Below, one piece after another: positions 25,186 through 32,053 of a stretch of 34,810 bases of DNA. The notes beneath the pieces were generated by a model. The model did not search any database, had not been told where the DNA came from, and worked only from the letters and a program-made list of their open reading frames with translations. Every line of letters starts with the position of its first letter. The first letter of the stretch is position 1. The DNA is from UBA11524 sp051886675 (GTDB taxonomy: Bacteria; Bacillota; Clostridia; Christensenellales; Aristaeellaceae), in the NCBI GenBank assembly GCA_051886675.1, contig JBJEYH010000017.1:1-34810 (forward strand). Reading direction: 5' to 3'. The position numbers and the translations under genes are program-made.

Positions 25186-26508
25186 TTATTCCTTCGGGGT
25201 TGATGTCGGGGTATGGATGCGCCGCACCAGCGGATGATTCACCGCCCGCAGCGCGCCGTCGGTGCAGTGGTAGACCGGCAGCCCCAGCTTCGGGGCGCAG
25301 GCCATGACCGTGTTGGAGCAGTCCGTGCAGCTGCTGATGAGCACCGCCTGGGCGCCGGCCTTCTTCAGGGCCATGACCTTCTGCACCTGACCGGGGCAGC
25401 GGCCGGGGTTCTCGCACTTGAGCGTCCCCCGGACCTCCCGGGCCTGCTTGCAGCGCTCAACGCCCGCAACCTGGCTGCCGAGGCTCGCGGCCAGCTCCTC
25501 CAGCCGGGCCTGGTCCGCGCCGCAGGCGCACACCAGCAGCCCCAGCCTTTCCGGCCCCTGCATGAAGCACTCCGCCGCGATCAGCCCGCCGGTGGTCTTG
25601 ATCACCGGGGCGTCGGGGGCGGTGCGCCTGCCCGTGAAGGGCCCGCCCATGATCAGCTCCCCGTAGCCCGGGGCCAATCCGCCGGCCCTGTCGAACATGG
25701 CCCCCACGGAGATCCCCAGGGGCACGTCCCGGAACACCTGGATCAGGTTTTCGTTCCCGCGGATTTTCCCGGCCACGGTCATGTCCTTGTCAATGAAGGG
25801 CTTGCGCAGGTCGACGGCCTCCTGCACCCGGCAGGCCGTCTCGGCGTTGACCACCACGGCGCCGGCCTCCAGGGGCAGGCTGTCCACGGGCAGCAGCTGA
25901 CCCAGCGCCTCCCGCACGATGGCCCGCTCCTCGCCCACGGGGTAGCGGTCGGGCAGCAGGGCGATGCGCACGCCCTCGCGGGGAAGAACCTCCCGCAGCC
26001 GGGCGATGGCCGCCGTATGCTTGCCCTTGATGGCGATCACGCCCTCCGCGGCATGGGTGACCTCCATCAGGATCTGCAGTCCCCGCACAAGCCGGGCGGG
26101 GTTTTCCTCGATGGCGGCGATGTTGTGGCACAGGATGGGTTCGCACTCCGCCGCGTTGACGATGACCGTCCCGCCGCCTGCGAAGGGCTTGCCGAGCTTG
26201 GCGTACGTGGGGAAGCCCGCGCCGCCCAGCCCCACCAGGCCGGATTCCTCGATCAGCCGGAGGGGCGTGTCGCCCTCGAGGGGCAGATAGGCATCGCTTT
26301 GCTCACCCTCGGCCCGCACGGTGATGGCGTCCTCCGTCACCGCCACGACGGCGCCGCTCACGCTGGAGAACACATTCGCGCCCAGGCAGCCCTCCGGCCT
26401 GCGCGCCAGCAGCGCGCCCCGCGCCACCCGGTCGCCCGCCGCCACCACCGGCGCCGACGATACGCCGATGTGCTGCCTCAGCGGATATTGAAACATGGCA
26501 TCCTGCAT
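25186..26508 (-). CDS. prdC: Proline-reductase-associated electron-transfer protein PrdC (RnfC-like)
   Basis: Passes electrons, probably from NADH, to the proline reductase. 440 residues related to the RnfC/Nqo1 flavin-nucleotide binding fold: GLVGLGGAGFPTY (91-102), NAAECEP (118-124) and a GEE around 192-194. The C-terminal third is rich in cysteine (C327, C329, C353, C365, C371, C394, C397, C404, C415), including ISSCTDCSNT. Some clostridial PrdC proteins are described as selenoproteins; here all such positions are cysteine codons. ATG 26508 has AGGGG 8 nt upstream. First gene of the reductase operon. Confidence 0.9.
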   Translation of the reverse strand: MQDAMFQYPLRQHIGVSSAPVVAAGDRVARGALLARRPEGCLGANVFSSVSGAVVAVTEDAITVRAEGEQSDAYLPLEGDTPLRLIEESGLVGLGGAGFPTYAKLGKPFAGGGTVIVNAAECEPILCHNIAAIEENPARLVRGLQILMEVTHAAEGVIAIKGKHTAAIARLREVLPREGVRIALLPDRYPVGEERAIVREALGQLLPVDSLPLEAGAVVVNAETACRVQEAVDLRKPFIDKDMTVAGKIRGNENLIQVFRDVPLGISVGAMFDRAGGLAPGYGELIMGGPFTGRRTAPDAPVIKTTGGLIAAECFMQGPERLGLLVCACGADQARLEELAASLGSQVAGVERCKQAREVRGTLKCENPGRCPGQVQKVMALKKAGAQAVLISSCTDCSNTVMACAPKLGLPVYHCTDGALRAVNHPLVRRIHTPTSTPKE

Positions 26509-26543
26509 TTCCGTCGCCCCTTTGATTCATCCGAGTCACAGTG

Positions 26544-26572
26544 ATTATAACCGCATCCGGCCCATTTGTGTA
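26544..26572 (-). promoter_or_regulatory. Promoter of the prd operon
   Basis: On the minus strand a perfect TATAAT (26544-26549) is preceded after 17 nt by TACACA (26567-26572), a four-of-six -35. No sigma-54 -24/-12 pattern was found, although the prd operon of C. difficile is known to depend on the sigma-54 activator PrdR. Confidence 0.65.
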
Positions 26573-26579
26573 GCGACAC

Positions 26580-26613
26580 TTTCATGCATCATTCATGACA
26601 AACTTTCATGACA
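26580..26613. promoter_or_regulatory. Three TTCATG direct repeats upstream of the prd promoter
   Basis: TTTCATGC (26580-26587), ATTCATGACA (26591-26600) and TTTCATGACA (26604-26613) lie just upstream of the -35 hexamer of prdC. Related TTTCATGAAA (perfect palindrome) and TTTCA-N4-TGAAA occur in the racemase-TetR/LysR intergenic region, so a shared regulator is plausible. Confidence 0.5.
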
Positions 26614-26667
26614 GCTTCGCCGGCCATGCGGGGAAATGATGGATCCGCGCGGCCTGGCGAAAGAAAG

Positions 26668-26692
26668 CCCCCGCAGGCTGATCCGGCGGGGG
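26668..26692 (+). terminator. Hairpin with T-rich tail in the prdC upstream region
   Basis: CCCCCGC (26668-26674) pairs with GCGGGGG (26686-26692). On the plus strand it is followed by AATTGTTTTTGTTT, on the minus strand by CTTTCTTTC. A plus-strand promoter-like TTGATT (26522-26527), 18 nt, TATAAC (26546-26551) could feed it, but this overlaps the prdC promoter and is weak. Confidence 0.5.
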
Positions 26693-26728
26693 AATTGTTT
26701 TTGTTTGGCTTTTTTATGCACCGCTGCA

Positions 26729-26757
26729 TTGACATTTCCCGCGGCTGTTGCTATAGT
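26729..26757 (+). promoter_or_regulatory. Strong sigma-A-type promoter for a small RNA
   Basis: TTGACA (26729-26734, perfect) is followed after 17 nt by TATAGT (26752-26757, five of six). No protein gene follows on this strand before 28611; a strong terminator begins only 34 nt downstream. Confidence 0.75.
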
Positions 26758-26763
26758 AGGGTA

Positions 26764-26833
26764 GATGAATTGCATACAGCTTTGCAGGACAAAGGCGTTC
26801 CGGCTGCATCATGGCACCGGTGCGCCTTTTTTT
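26764..26833 (+). ncRNA. Predicted orphan small RNA of about 70 nt between racemase-TetR and prdC genes
   Basis: The start is placed about 7 nt after the -10 of the preceding promoter. The 3' half forms a terminator hairpin: AAAGGCG (26791-26797) pairs with CGCCTTT (26823-26829), with an inner CCGG/CCGG and TGC/GCA pairing. Seven T in a row (26827-26833) follow the GC part. The 5' portion of about 27 nt is unstructured by eye. It matches no RNA family I recognise. The same hairpin read on the minus strand could terminate the racemase-TetR transcript. Prediction rests on promoter and terminator only. Confidence 0.6.
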
Positions 26834-26850
26834 ACGCCTGCGGGACGGAT

Positions 26851-28467
26851 TCAGGACGGCATGACCAGTCCGCGGAGGAAAACAGGCATCAGCCGATTGC
26901 CGGTGGCGGTGAGGCTGCCGGTGCTGCGATGAATGCACCAGTCGTACAGGAAGCCCCGCTCGATGAGCGCGTAATCCTCCATGAGCTTGGCGGCGGAATC
27001 CCGGGCGGTGAATTCACCGGAGGAAAGCCCCTCGGCCATGATGCTCTCCACCAGGCGGTAGTACAGGCGGTCCCGGTTGAGCAGGGCCTTGTTGCCGGTA
27101 TCCACCATCTCCTCGGAGTACAGGTAGGCCAGCAGATCCACGGGAATGCTGTCCTCGATCATGGCGAACAGCTCCCGGTTGAGCAGAAGCAGCTTGTCCA
27201 GGGCCGACAGCTCCGGGTTCATCTCGGTGATCAGCTCGGAGTAGCGGCGGTCGAACAGGTCGGACAGGGTGTAGAGCAGCGCCTCCCGGGAGGGGAAGTG
27301 CCGCAGGAACGCTTCCTCGGTGACGCGGGCCCGGGTCAGGATATCCTCCAGGCTGGTCTCGTGGAAGCCCTTTTCGCGGAACAGCGCCCAGGCCGCGTCG
27401 ATGATCTGCTCCCGCTCGCTGCCCGCGGGCTGAGGCGTCTGCCCGCCCAGCAGGAAGCCGTCCCGCAGGGGATCCCGGTCGTCCAGCACCCACTCGTTGT
27501 AGCCGGTGATGTACGCGCTGCCGGTGATGCGGGGAATCACGGCCTTGCGGCCCTGGATGTCGATTTCCGCGGTGATCACGCCCCGGAACATGGAGCCCGT
27601 GATGCTCTCGTAGACGAATTCCTCCCCGGGGGCCAGCTCGCCCTTGGCATAGAGGGTCGCCAGCTTGGCGCTGGTGCCGGTGCCGCAGGGGGAACGGTCC
27701 GCCTGGGCGTCGCCGAAGATGACCACGTTCTTGCGGTCGGCGGCGGGGTTGTCCGCGGGGCCGTAGATCTCCACCAGGTCCACGGTGGTGATGTTCAGGT
27801 AGGGATGGCGGATGGGAAGGGTACGGTTGATCTTCTCCCGCAGGCGCATACCGAAGTCCGTCAGCTGCTTGAGGTTTTCCTGGCGCAGGGCAAGGCCCAC
27901 CCTTTCCGAATCCACCAGGGCGAAAAAGCTCCCCCCGAAGGCGATGTCGAAGGGTACCGTGCCGTATTCCTCCAGCTCCAGGGACAGGTTCTCCCGGTAC
28001 AGGAAGGAGGGCACGTTCAGGATGCTGACCTCCACGGCCCGGCCGTTTTCGACCTTCACCCGGGCGCGGATCAGCCCCACCGGGGCCTCCAGCACCACCT
28101 CGGTGTAGGGCTCGGTGACCGCCACCATGCCGGTTTCCACCGCCACCGTCGCGCTGCCGATGCTCCCGTGGCCGCACATGTTCAGGTATCCGCCGCTGTC
28201 CATGAAGATCACGCCCAGGTCGGCCTCAGGGCTCACCGGCTCGGTCAGCAGCGCGCCGAACATGTCCCGGTGGCCCCGGGGCTCCAGCATCAGCGCGCGG
28301 CGATAGTGGTCGTAGTGGGCCTCCAGGTATTCCTTGCGCTCCATCATGGTGCTGCCCTTGAGCTCGGGGAAGCCGTCGTAGATGACCCGGGTGGGTTCGC
28401 CCATGGTATGGGAGTCCACCACGCGGAAGGTTTTCCCCAGCGCCTTCTTCTCTGCGCGAAGCCTCAT
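26851..28467 (-). CDS. prdF: Proline racemase fused to a TetR-family regulator
   Basis: 538 residues in one uninterrupted frame. Residues 1-340 are a complete proline racemase/hydroxyproline epimerase with both catalytic cysteines: MCGHGSIG (Cys98) and SPCGTGTSAK (Cys261). It ends in the usual WVLDDRDPLRDGFLL. After a short Gly/Pro linker (341-350), residues 351-538 are a TetR-type protein. Its helix-turn-helix is EREQIIDAAWALFREKGF...TSLEDILTRARVTEEAFLRHFPSREALL, followed by a helical ligand domain ending in ERGFLYDWCIHR. The racemase would supply D-proline to PrdAB. AGGAG lies 9 nt before ATG 28467. The fusion suggests an enzyme that also controls transcription; the gene symbol refers to the racemase half. 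Confidence 0.9.
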   Translation of the reverse strand: MRLRAEKKALGKTFRVVDSHTMGEPTRVIYDGFPELKGSTMMERKEYLEAHYDHYRRALMLEPRGHRDMFGALLTEPVSPEADLGVIFMDSGGYLNMCGHGSIGSATVAVETGMVAVTEPYTEVVLEAPVGLIRARVKVENGRAVEVSILNVPSFLYRENLSLELEEYGTVPFDIAFGGSFFALVDSERVGLALRQENLKQLTDFGMRLREKINRTLPIRHPYLNITTVDLVEIYGPADNPAADRKNVVIFGDAQADRSPCGTGTSAKLATLYAKGELAPGEEFVYESITGSMFRGVITAEIDIQGRKAVIPRITGSAYITGYNEWVLDDRDPLRDGFLLGGQTPQPAGSEREQIIDAAWALFREKGFHETSLEDILTRARVTEEAFLRHFPSREALLYTLSDLFDRRYSELITEMNPELSALDKLLLLNRELFAMIEDSIPVDLLAYLYSEEMVDTGNKALLNRDRLYYRLVESIMAEGLSSGEFTARDSAAKLMEDYALIERGFLYDWCIHRSTGSLTATGNRLMPVFLRGLVMPS

Positions 28468-28531
28468 CGTCCGTCTCTCCTCCCCGCGGGGTCAGCCCGC
28501 TGCGCCTGCCCGCCCATCGCGGGTCAGGGTC

Positions 28532-28560
28532 ATTATACAGCCCCCCCTTTCAGATGTGAA
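28532..28560 (-). promoter_or_regulatory. Promoter of the racemase-TetR gene
   Basis: On the minus strand TTCACA (28555-28560, five of six), 17 nt, TATAAT (28532-28537, perfect), about 65 nt before the ATG. An inverted repeat TTTCA-N4-TGAAA (28548-28561) covers the -35 hexamer. Confidence 0.75.
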
Positions 28561-28601
28561 ACGGGTAATTTGCATCACAGGAATGACGGTTTTTCATGAA
28601 A
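28548..28601. promoter_or_regulatory. Operator-like inverted repeats between racemase-TetR and LysR genes
   Basis: TTTCAGATGTGAAA (28548-28561; TTTCA with TGAAA) overlaps the -35 of the racemase gene. TTTCATGAAA (28592-28601) is a perfect 10-bp palindrome overlapping the ribosome site of the LysR gene. LysR proteins usually bind such divergent regions; the fused TetR domain is the other candidate. Confidence 0.45.
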
Positions 28602-28610
28602 GGAGCCCCC

Positions 28611-29546
28611 ATGGACATCAAGAAGCTGGAGCTTTTCGCCGACGTGGCCGAGACGCGGAACTTCACCCGCAGCGGCGACCGGATGGGCTACACCCAGTCC
28701 GGCGTGAGCCATATCCTCAAATCCCTGGAGACGGAGATCGGCTTTCCGCTGTTTGTCCGCACCAAGCAGGGCGTGCATCTGACCCGCAACGCCGAGCTGA
28801 TCCTCCCCCTGGTGCATACCCTGCTCTCCGCCAACGAGAACCTCTCCCAGACCATCCATGAGGTGGGCGGCGTGAATGCCGGCAGCCTGGTGATCGCGTC
28901 CTTCGCCAGCATCTCCATCCACTGGCTGCCGCAGATCATCCGGCGCTTCCAGGAGATGTACCCGGGCATCACCATCAGCCTGATGGAGGGCGGCACGGAC
29001 GAGATTGTCGAATGGGTGGCCAACAACCAGGCGGATTTCGGCTTCATGAGCCAGCGGAACACCAGGGGCCTGGAATGGATTTCCCTGTGCGACGATCCGC
29101 TTATGGCCATCCTGCCCAAGGATTATCCCGTGCCCGAGGGCAACCGCTTCCCCATCGAGGAATTCCGGGGGCAGCACTTCATCATCTCCGCCATGGGCAC
29201 GGACTACGACGTGCATCACGCCCTGGATTCCTCCCACGTGACCCCCAACACCCACTTCACCTCCAAGGACGACCGCGCCATCATCTCCATGATCGCCAAC
29301 CATCTGGGGGTGAGCATCCTGCCGCAGCTGGTGGTGCGGGGCTATGAGGATCAGGTGCAGGCCTATCCCCTGCAGCCCTACTGCGCCCGGAACCTGGGCA
29401 TCGCGGTGAAGTCCCGGCAGGGGCTGTCCCCCGCGGCGAAGAAGTTCCTCCGCCTGACACAGGACATGGTGCCCGGCATCGAGGCCGGCGCGGCGCCGTC
29501 GCCCGCCGCGAAGCCCTCCCGCAGAAAGCAGACCCAGAGCCGCTGA
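28611..29546 (+). CDS. LysR-family transcriptional regulator
   Basis: 311 residues. The N-terminal winged helix-turn-helix (MDIKKLELFADVAETRNFTRSGDRMGYTQSGVSHILKSLE) is followed by a LysR substrate-binding domain (SLVIASFASISIHWLPQIIRRF onward). A basic Ala/Pro-rich tail (about 290-311, PSPAAKPSRRKQTQSR) is not usual for the family. ATG 28611 has AAAGGAG 5 nt upstream; an in-frame ATG at 28596 lies before that site. Divergent from racemase-TetR, so it probably controls the proline genes; no PrdR-type sigma-54 activator is present in the window. Confidence 0.92.
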   Translation: MDIKKLELFADVAETRNFTRSGDRMGYTQSGVSHILKSLETEIGFPLFVRTKQGVHLTRNAELILPLVHTLLSANENLSQTIHEVGGVNAGSLVIASFASISIHWLPQIIRRFQEMYPGITISLMEGGTDEIVEWVANNQADFGFMSQRNTRGLEWISLCDDPLMAILPKDYPVPEGNRFPIEEFRGQHFIISAMGTDYDVHHALDSSHVTPNTHFTSKDDRAIISMIANHLGVSILPQLVVRGYEDQVQAYPLQPYCARNLGIAVKSRQGLSPAAKKFLRLTQDMVPGIEAGAAPSPAAKPSRRKQTQSR

Positions 29547-29662
29547 CCCCCATGGCGGACGGGGCGGTTTTCCCGCTGGCCCGCCGCCCGGGGCAGGAAA
29601 AGCCGGACGCGGCAGAGAATGCTTTACGCATCCCAAAGACCGTTCCGGATGGAGGAATTGCC

Positions 29663-31759
29663 ATGACGATCATGATTCAGGAGGGAAGGCTGCATATCGC
29701 CTTCCGCGTGAACGAGGACAATACCGTGGAGCTGGCGGACATCTCCGTGGGGGAGAAGGCCCGGGAGCTTCCGCCCGTCCACCCTGATCCCCTCAAGCGC
29801 GGCCAGTTTCTGGCGGTGCATGTGACAGGCGAGTGCGCCACGGGCTTCCACGCGGGCAAGCATGACGCGGGCAGCGTCTCCTGCCAGTGGCGCTACGTGG
29901 GCCACCGCATCGAAAGCAACAGCCTGGGCTCCCTGCTGACGCTGTCCGTCCAGGCGCCCAACGGTCTGGCGGCGGACTACTGCCTGCAGACCTTCGCGGG
30001 GCTGAATGTGGTGCGCGCCTGGAGCACCCTGACCAACCGCGGCGGGGAGGACATCGGGCTGGAATACGCGGCTTCCTTTATTTATCAGGGGCTGGGGAGG
30101 CACAGGACCTCCGCTGCCTGCGACGGGCTGGAATTCTACATCCCCCACAACGGCTGGTCCAGCGAGGCCCAGTGGCAGAAGGCCGACGCGGTGGATCTGG
30201 GGCTGTCGCACATGGCCACGCTGGGCTACAGCCTGCCGGACAAGGGCAACAGCCGCTATCACTACGGCAGCGCGGATTCCTGGTCCACCAGCGAGTACCT
30301 GCCCATGGCCATCGTCCGGGATCCGGAGAGCGGCGAGGTGTTCTTCGGCCAGGTGGAGCATTCCGGCGCGTGGGAGATCGAGTACGGCCTGGCGGACAAC
30401 CGCAACCTGTACGTCTGCCTGCTGGGCCCCAGCGACGACAGCGCCTGGTGGAAGAACCTGCGGCCCGGGGAGAGCTTCACCACCGTGCCGGCGGCCTTCG
30501 GCGTGGACGAGGGCGGCGTCAGCGAGGCCGTGGCGCAGCTGACCCGCTACCGCCGCGCGATCCGCCGGCCCAATCCGGATGACGAAAACTGCTACGTGGT
30601 CTTCAACGATTACATGAACTGTCTCTTCGGCGACCCCACCGAGGAGAAGGAGAAAATGATCATCGACCGTGCCGCCGCTCTGGGCTGCGAATACTACTGC
30701 CTGGACTGCGGCTGGTATGACGCCGGCCCCTGGTGGGACAGGGTGGGCGAGTGGCAGGAAAGCCCCGAGCGCTTCCCCCACGGGCTGAAGGCGCTCTTCG
30801 ACTACGGCCGGAGCAAGGGGCTCCGCATGGGCATGTGGCTGGAAATCGAGGTCATGGGCACGGAATGCGATCTGGCCAGGCAGCTGCCGGACGACTGGTT
30901 CATCTGCACCCACGGCAGGCGCCGGGTGGAGAACAAGCGCTATCTGCTGGATTTCCGCAATCCGGCGGTGCGGCAGTACTGCATGGACGTCGTCGACCGG
31001 CTGGTGGCGGACTACGGCTGCGAGTACTTCAAGATCGACTACAACGTCACCACCGGCCGGGGCAGCGACCTGAACGCCGACAGCCCGGGGGACGCGATGC
31101 TGGAGCATTACCGGGCGCTCTACGGGTGGATCCGCCAGGTGTACGAGCGGCATCCCGGCCTGGTGATCGAGAACTGCGGCTCCGGCGGGCAGCGCATGGA
31201 CTACGGCATGCTGGCCCTGCACTCCCTGCAGTCCACCTCCGACCAGACGGACTATGTGTCCAACGCCTACATCGCCGCCAGCGTGGCCAGCGCGGTCACG
31301 CCGGAGCAGGCGGGCATGTGGGTCTACCCCTACCGGGACGAGCGGGAGCACGTGATCTTCAACATGGTCAACGGCCTGCTGCTGCGGCCCTACGTCAGCG
31401 GCATCGTGTGGGACATGTCCGACAGCAGCATGGCCCTGATGCGGGAGGGCATCCGGGTGTACAAGGCCCTCCGCGGCGAGCTGAAGGACATGGTGCCCTT
31501 CTTCCCGCTGGGCTTCGGCCGGGTGAACGACCGTCAGCTGGCCTACGGTCTGCGCGGGGAAGGGAAGGCGTACCTGTCGGTGTTCACCATCGGCAGCCGG
31601 GAGGCGGAAATCCCCCTGGCCTGCCTGGGCGACGTTCAGAGCGTGAAGGCGATCTACCCCGTTTCCGGCGACTGCGGGATTGCGCTGGCGGAGGGCGTGC
31701 TCCGGGTGACCATGCCCGGCGACGTCTGCGCGCGGCTGCTGGAGATCACAATGGCGTAA
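29663..31759 (+). CDS. GH36 alpha-galactosidase
   Basis: Removes alpha-1,6-galactose from raffinose-family sugars or galactomannan fragments, in the cytoplasm (no signal peptide). 698 residues: an N-terminal beta-supersandwich (about 1-310), a (beta/alpha)8 barrel, and a C-terminal beta domain. Visible motifs are LDCGWYDAGPWWD, EIEVMG, KIDYN with nucleophile Asp459, ENCGSGGQRMDYG and STSDQTDY with acid/base Asp527; the 68-residue separation is as in characterised GH36. ATG 29663 has GGAGG 7 nt upstream. 116 nt separate it from the LysR gene on the same strand; no clear promoter was seen there, so co-transcription is possible. Confidence 0.93.
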   Translation: MTIMIQEGRLHIAFRVNEDNTVELADISVGEKARELPPVHPDPLKRGQFLAVHVTGECATGFHAGKHDAGSVSCQWRYVGHRIESNSLGSLLTLSVQAPNGLAADYCLQTFAGLNVVRAWSTLTNRGGEDIGLEYAASFIYQGLGRHRTSAACDGLEFYIPHNGWSSEAQWQKADAVDLGLSHMATLGYSLPDKGNSRYHYGSADSWSTSEYLPMAIVRDPESGEVFFGQVEHSGAWEIEYGLADNRNLYVCLLGPSDDSAWWKNLRPGESFTTVPAAFGVDEGGVSEAVAQLTRYRRAIRRPNPDDENCYVVFNDYMNCLFGDPTEEKEKMIIDRAAALGCEYYCLDCGWYDAGPWWDRVGEWQESPERFPHGLKALFDYGRSKGLRMGMWLEIEVMGTECDLARQLPDDWFICTHGRRRVENKRYLLDFRNPAVRQYCMDVVDRLVADYGCEYFKIDYNVTTGRGSDLNADSPGDAMLEHYRALYGWIRQVYERHPGLVIENCGSGGQRMDYGMLALHSLQSTSDQTDYVSNAYIAASVASAVTPEQAGMWVYPYRDEREHVIFNMVNGLLLRPYVSGIVWDMSDSSMALMREGIRVYKALRGELKDMVPFFPLGFGRVNDRQLAYGLRGEGKAYLSVFTIGSREAEIPLACLGDVQSVKAIYPVSGDCGIALAEGVLRVTMPGDVCARLLEITMA

Positions 31760-31784
31760 TATTCCGGGGATTCTATCATCCGGC

Positions 31785-31816
31785 AGGGCAGGGCGGCAGC
31801 GTCCTGCCCTTTGTCG
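31785..31816 (+). terminator. Weak terminator after the GH36 gene
   Basis: AGGGCAGG (31785-31792) pairs with CCTGCCCT (31803-31810), followed by TTGTCG. It lies 26 nt after the stop codon. Confidence 0.5.
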
Positions 31817-31871
31817 TGCGGCGGTTTCCCGGGGGGACGGGCCGGGGCGCGGAATCGCCAGGCAAAAGACA

Positions 31872-31913
31872 ACTGGCGCAGCGCCTTCCGGGGGGAGAGG
31901 CTGCTGCGCCAGT
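31872..31913. terminator. Large hairpin between the convergent GH36 and GH31 genes
   Basis: A perfect 10-bp stem (31872-31881 with 31904-31913) encloses a 22-nt loop with a further CCT/AGG pairing. No T run is present on either strand, so it may act as a barrier or partial terminator between the convergent genes. Confidence 0.4.
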
Positions 31914-31972
31914 GCTGATGACGGCAGGGGTCATGCGCTCCGGGAATCGGCCCGGACGGAGTCATCGCCGGC

Positions 31973-32053
31973 ATGCCGGGGGTGCGGGGCGTCGGTTCCT
32001 CAGCGGCCCGCTTTGTTTGGGGCATCCGCGGTATGCCGGGGGTGCGGGGCGTC
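31973..32053. repeat. Two 21-bp direct repeats 60 bp apart
   Basis: An identical 21-bp GC-rich unit beginning ATGCCGGGGG occurs at 31973-31993 and 32033-32053; the second copy overlaps the last codons of the GH31 gene. The 39-bp spacer shows no further similarity. Possibly a remnant of slipped-strand or recombination events. Confidence 0.7.

Noticed and set aside
26509..26600. Sigma-54 promoter upstream of prdC
   Set aside because: A GG...GC pattern (TGGGCCGGATGC) has the wrong spacing for -24/-12, while a perfect TATAAT is present.
26608..28599. Plus-strand open frame of 663 codons opposite the racemase-TetR gene
   Set aside because: Antisense shadow of a gene with firm motifs; it would also run through the predicted small RNA and its terminator.
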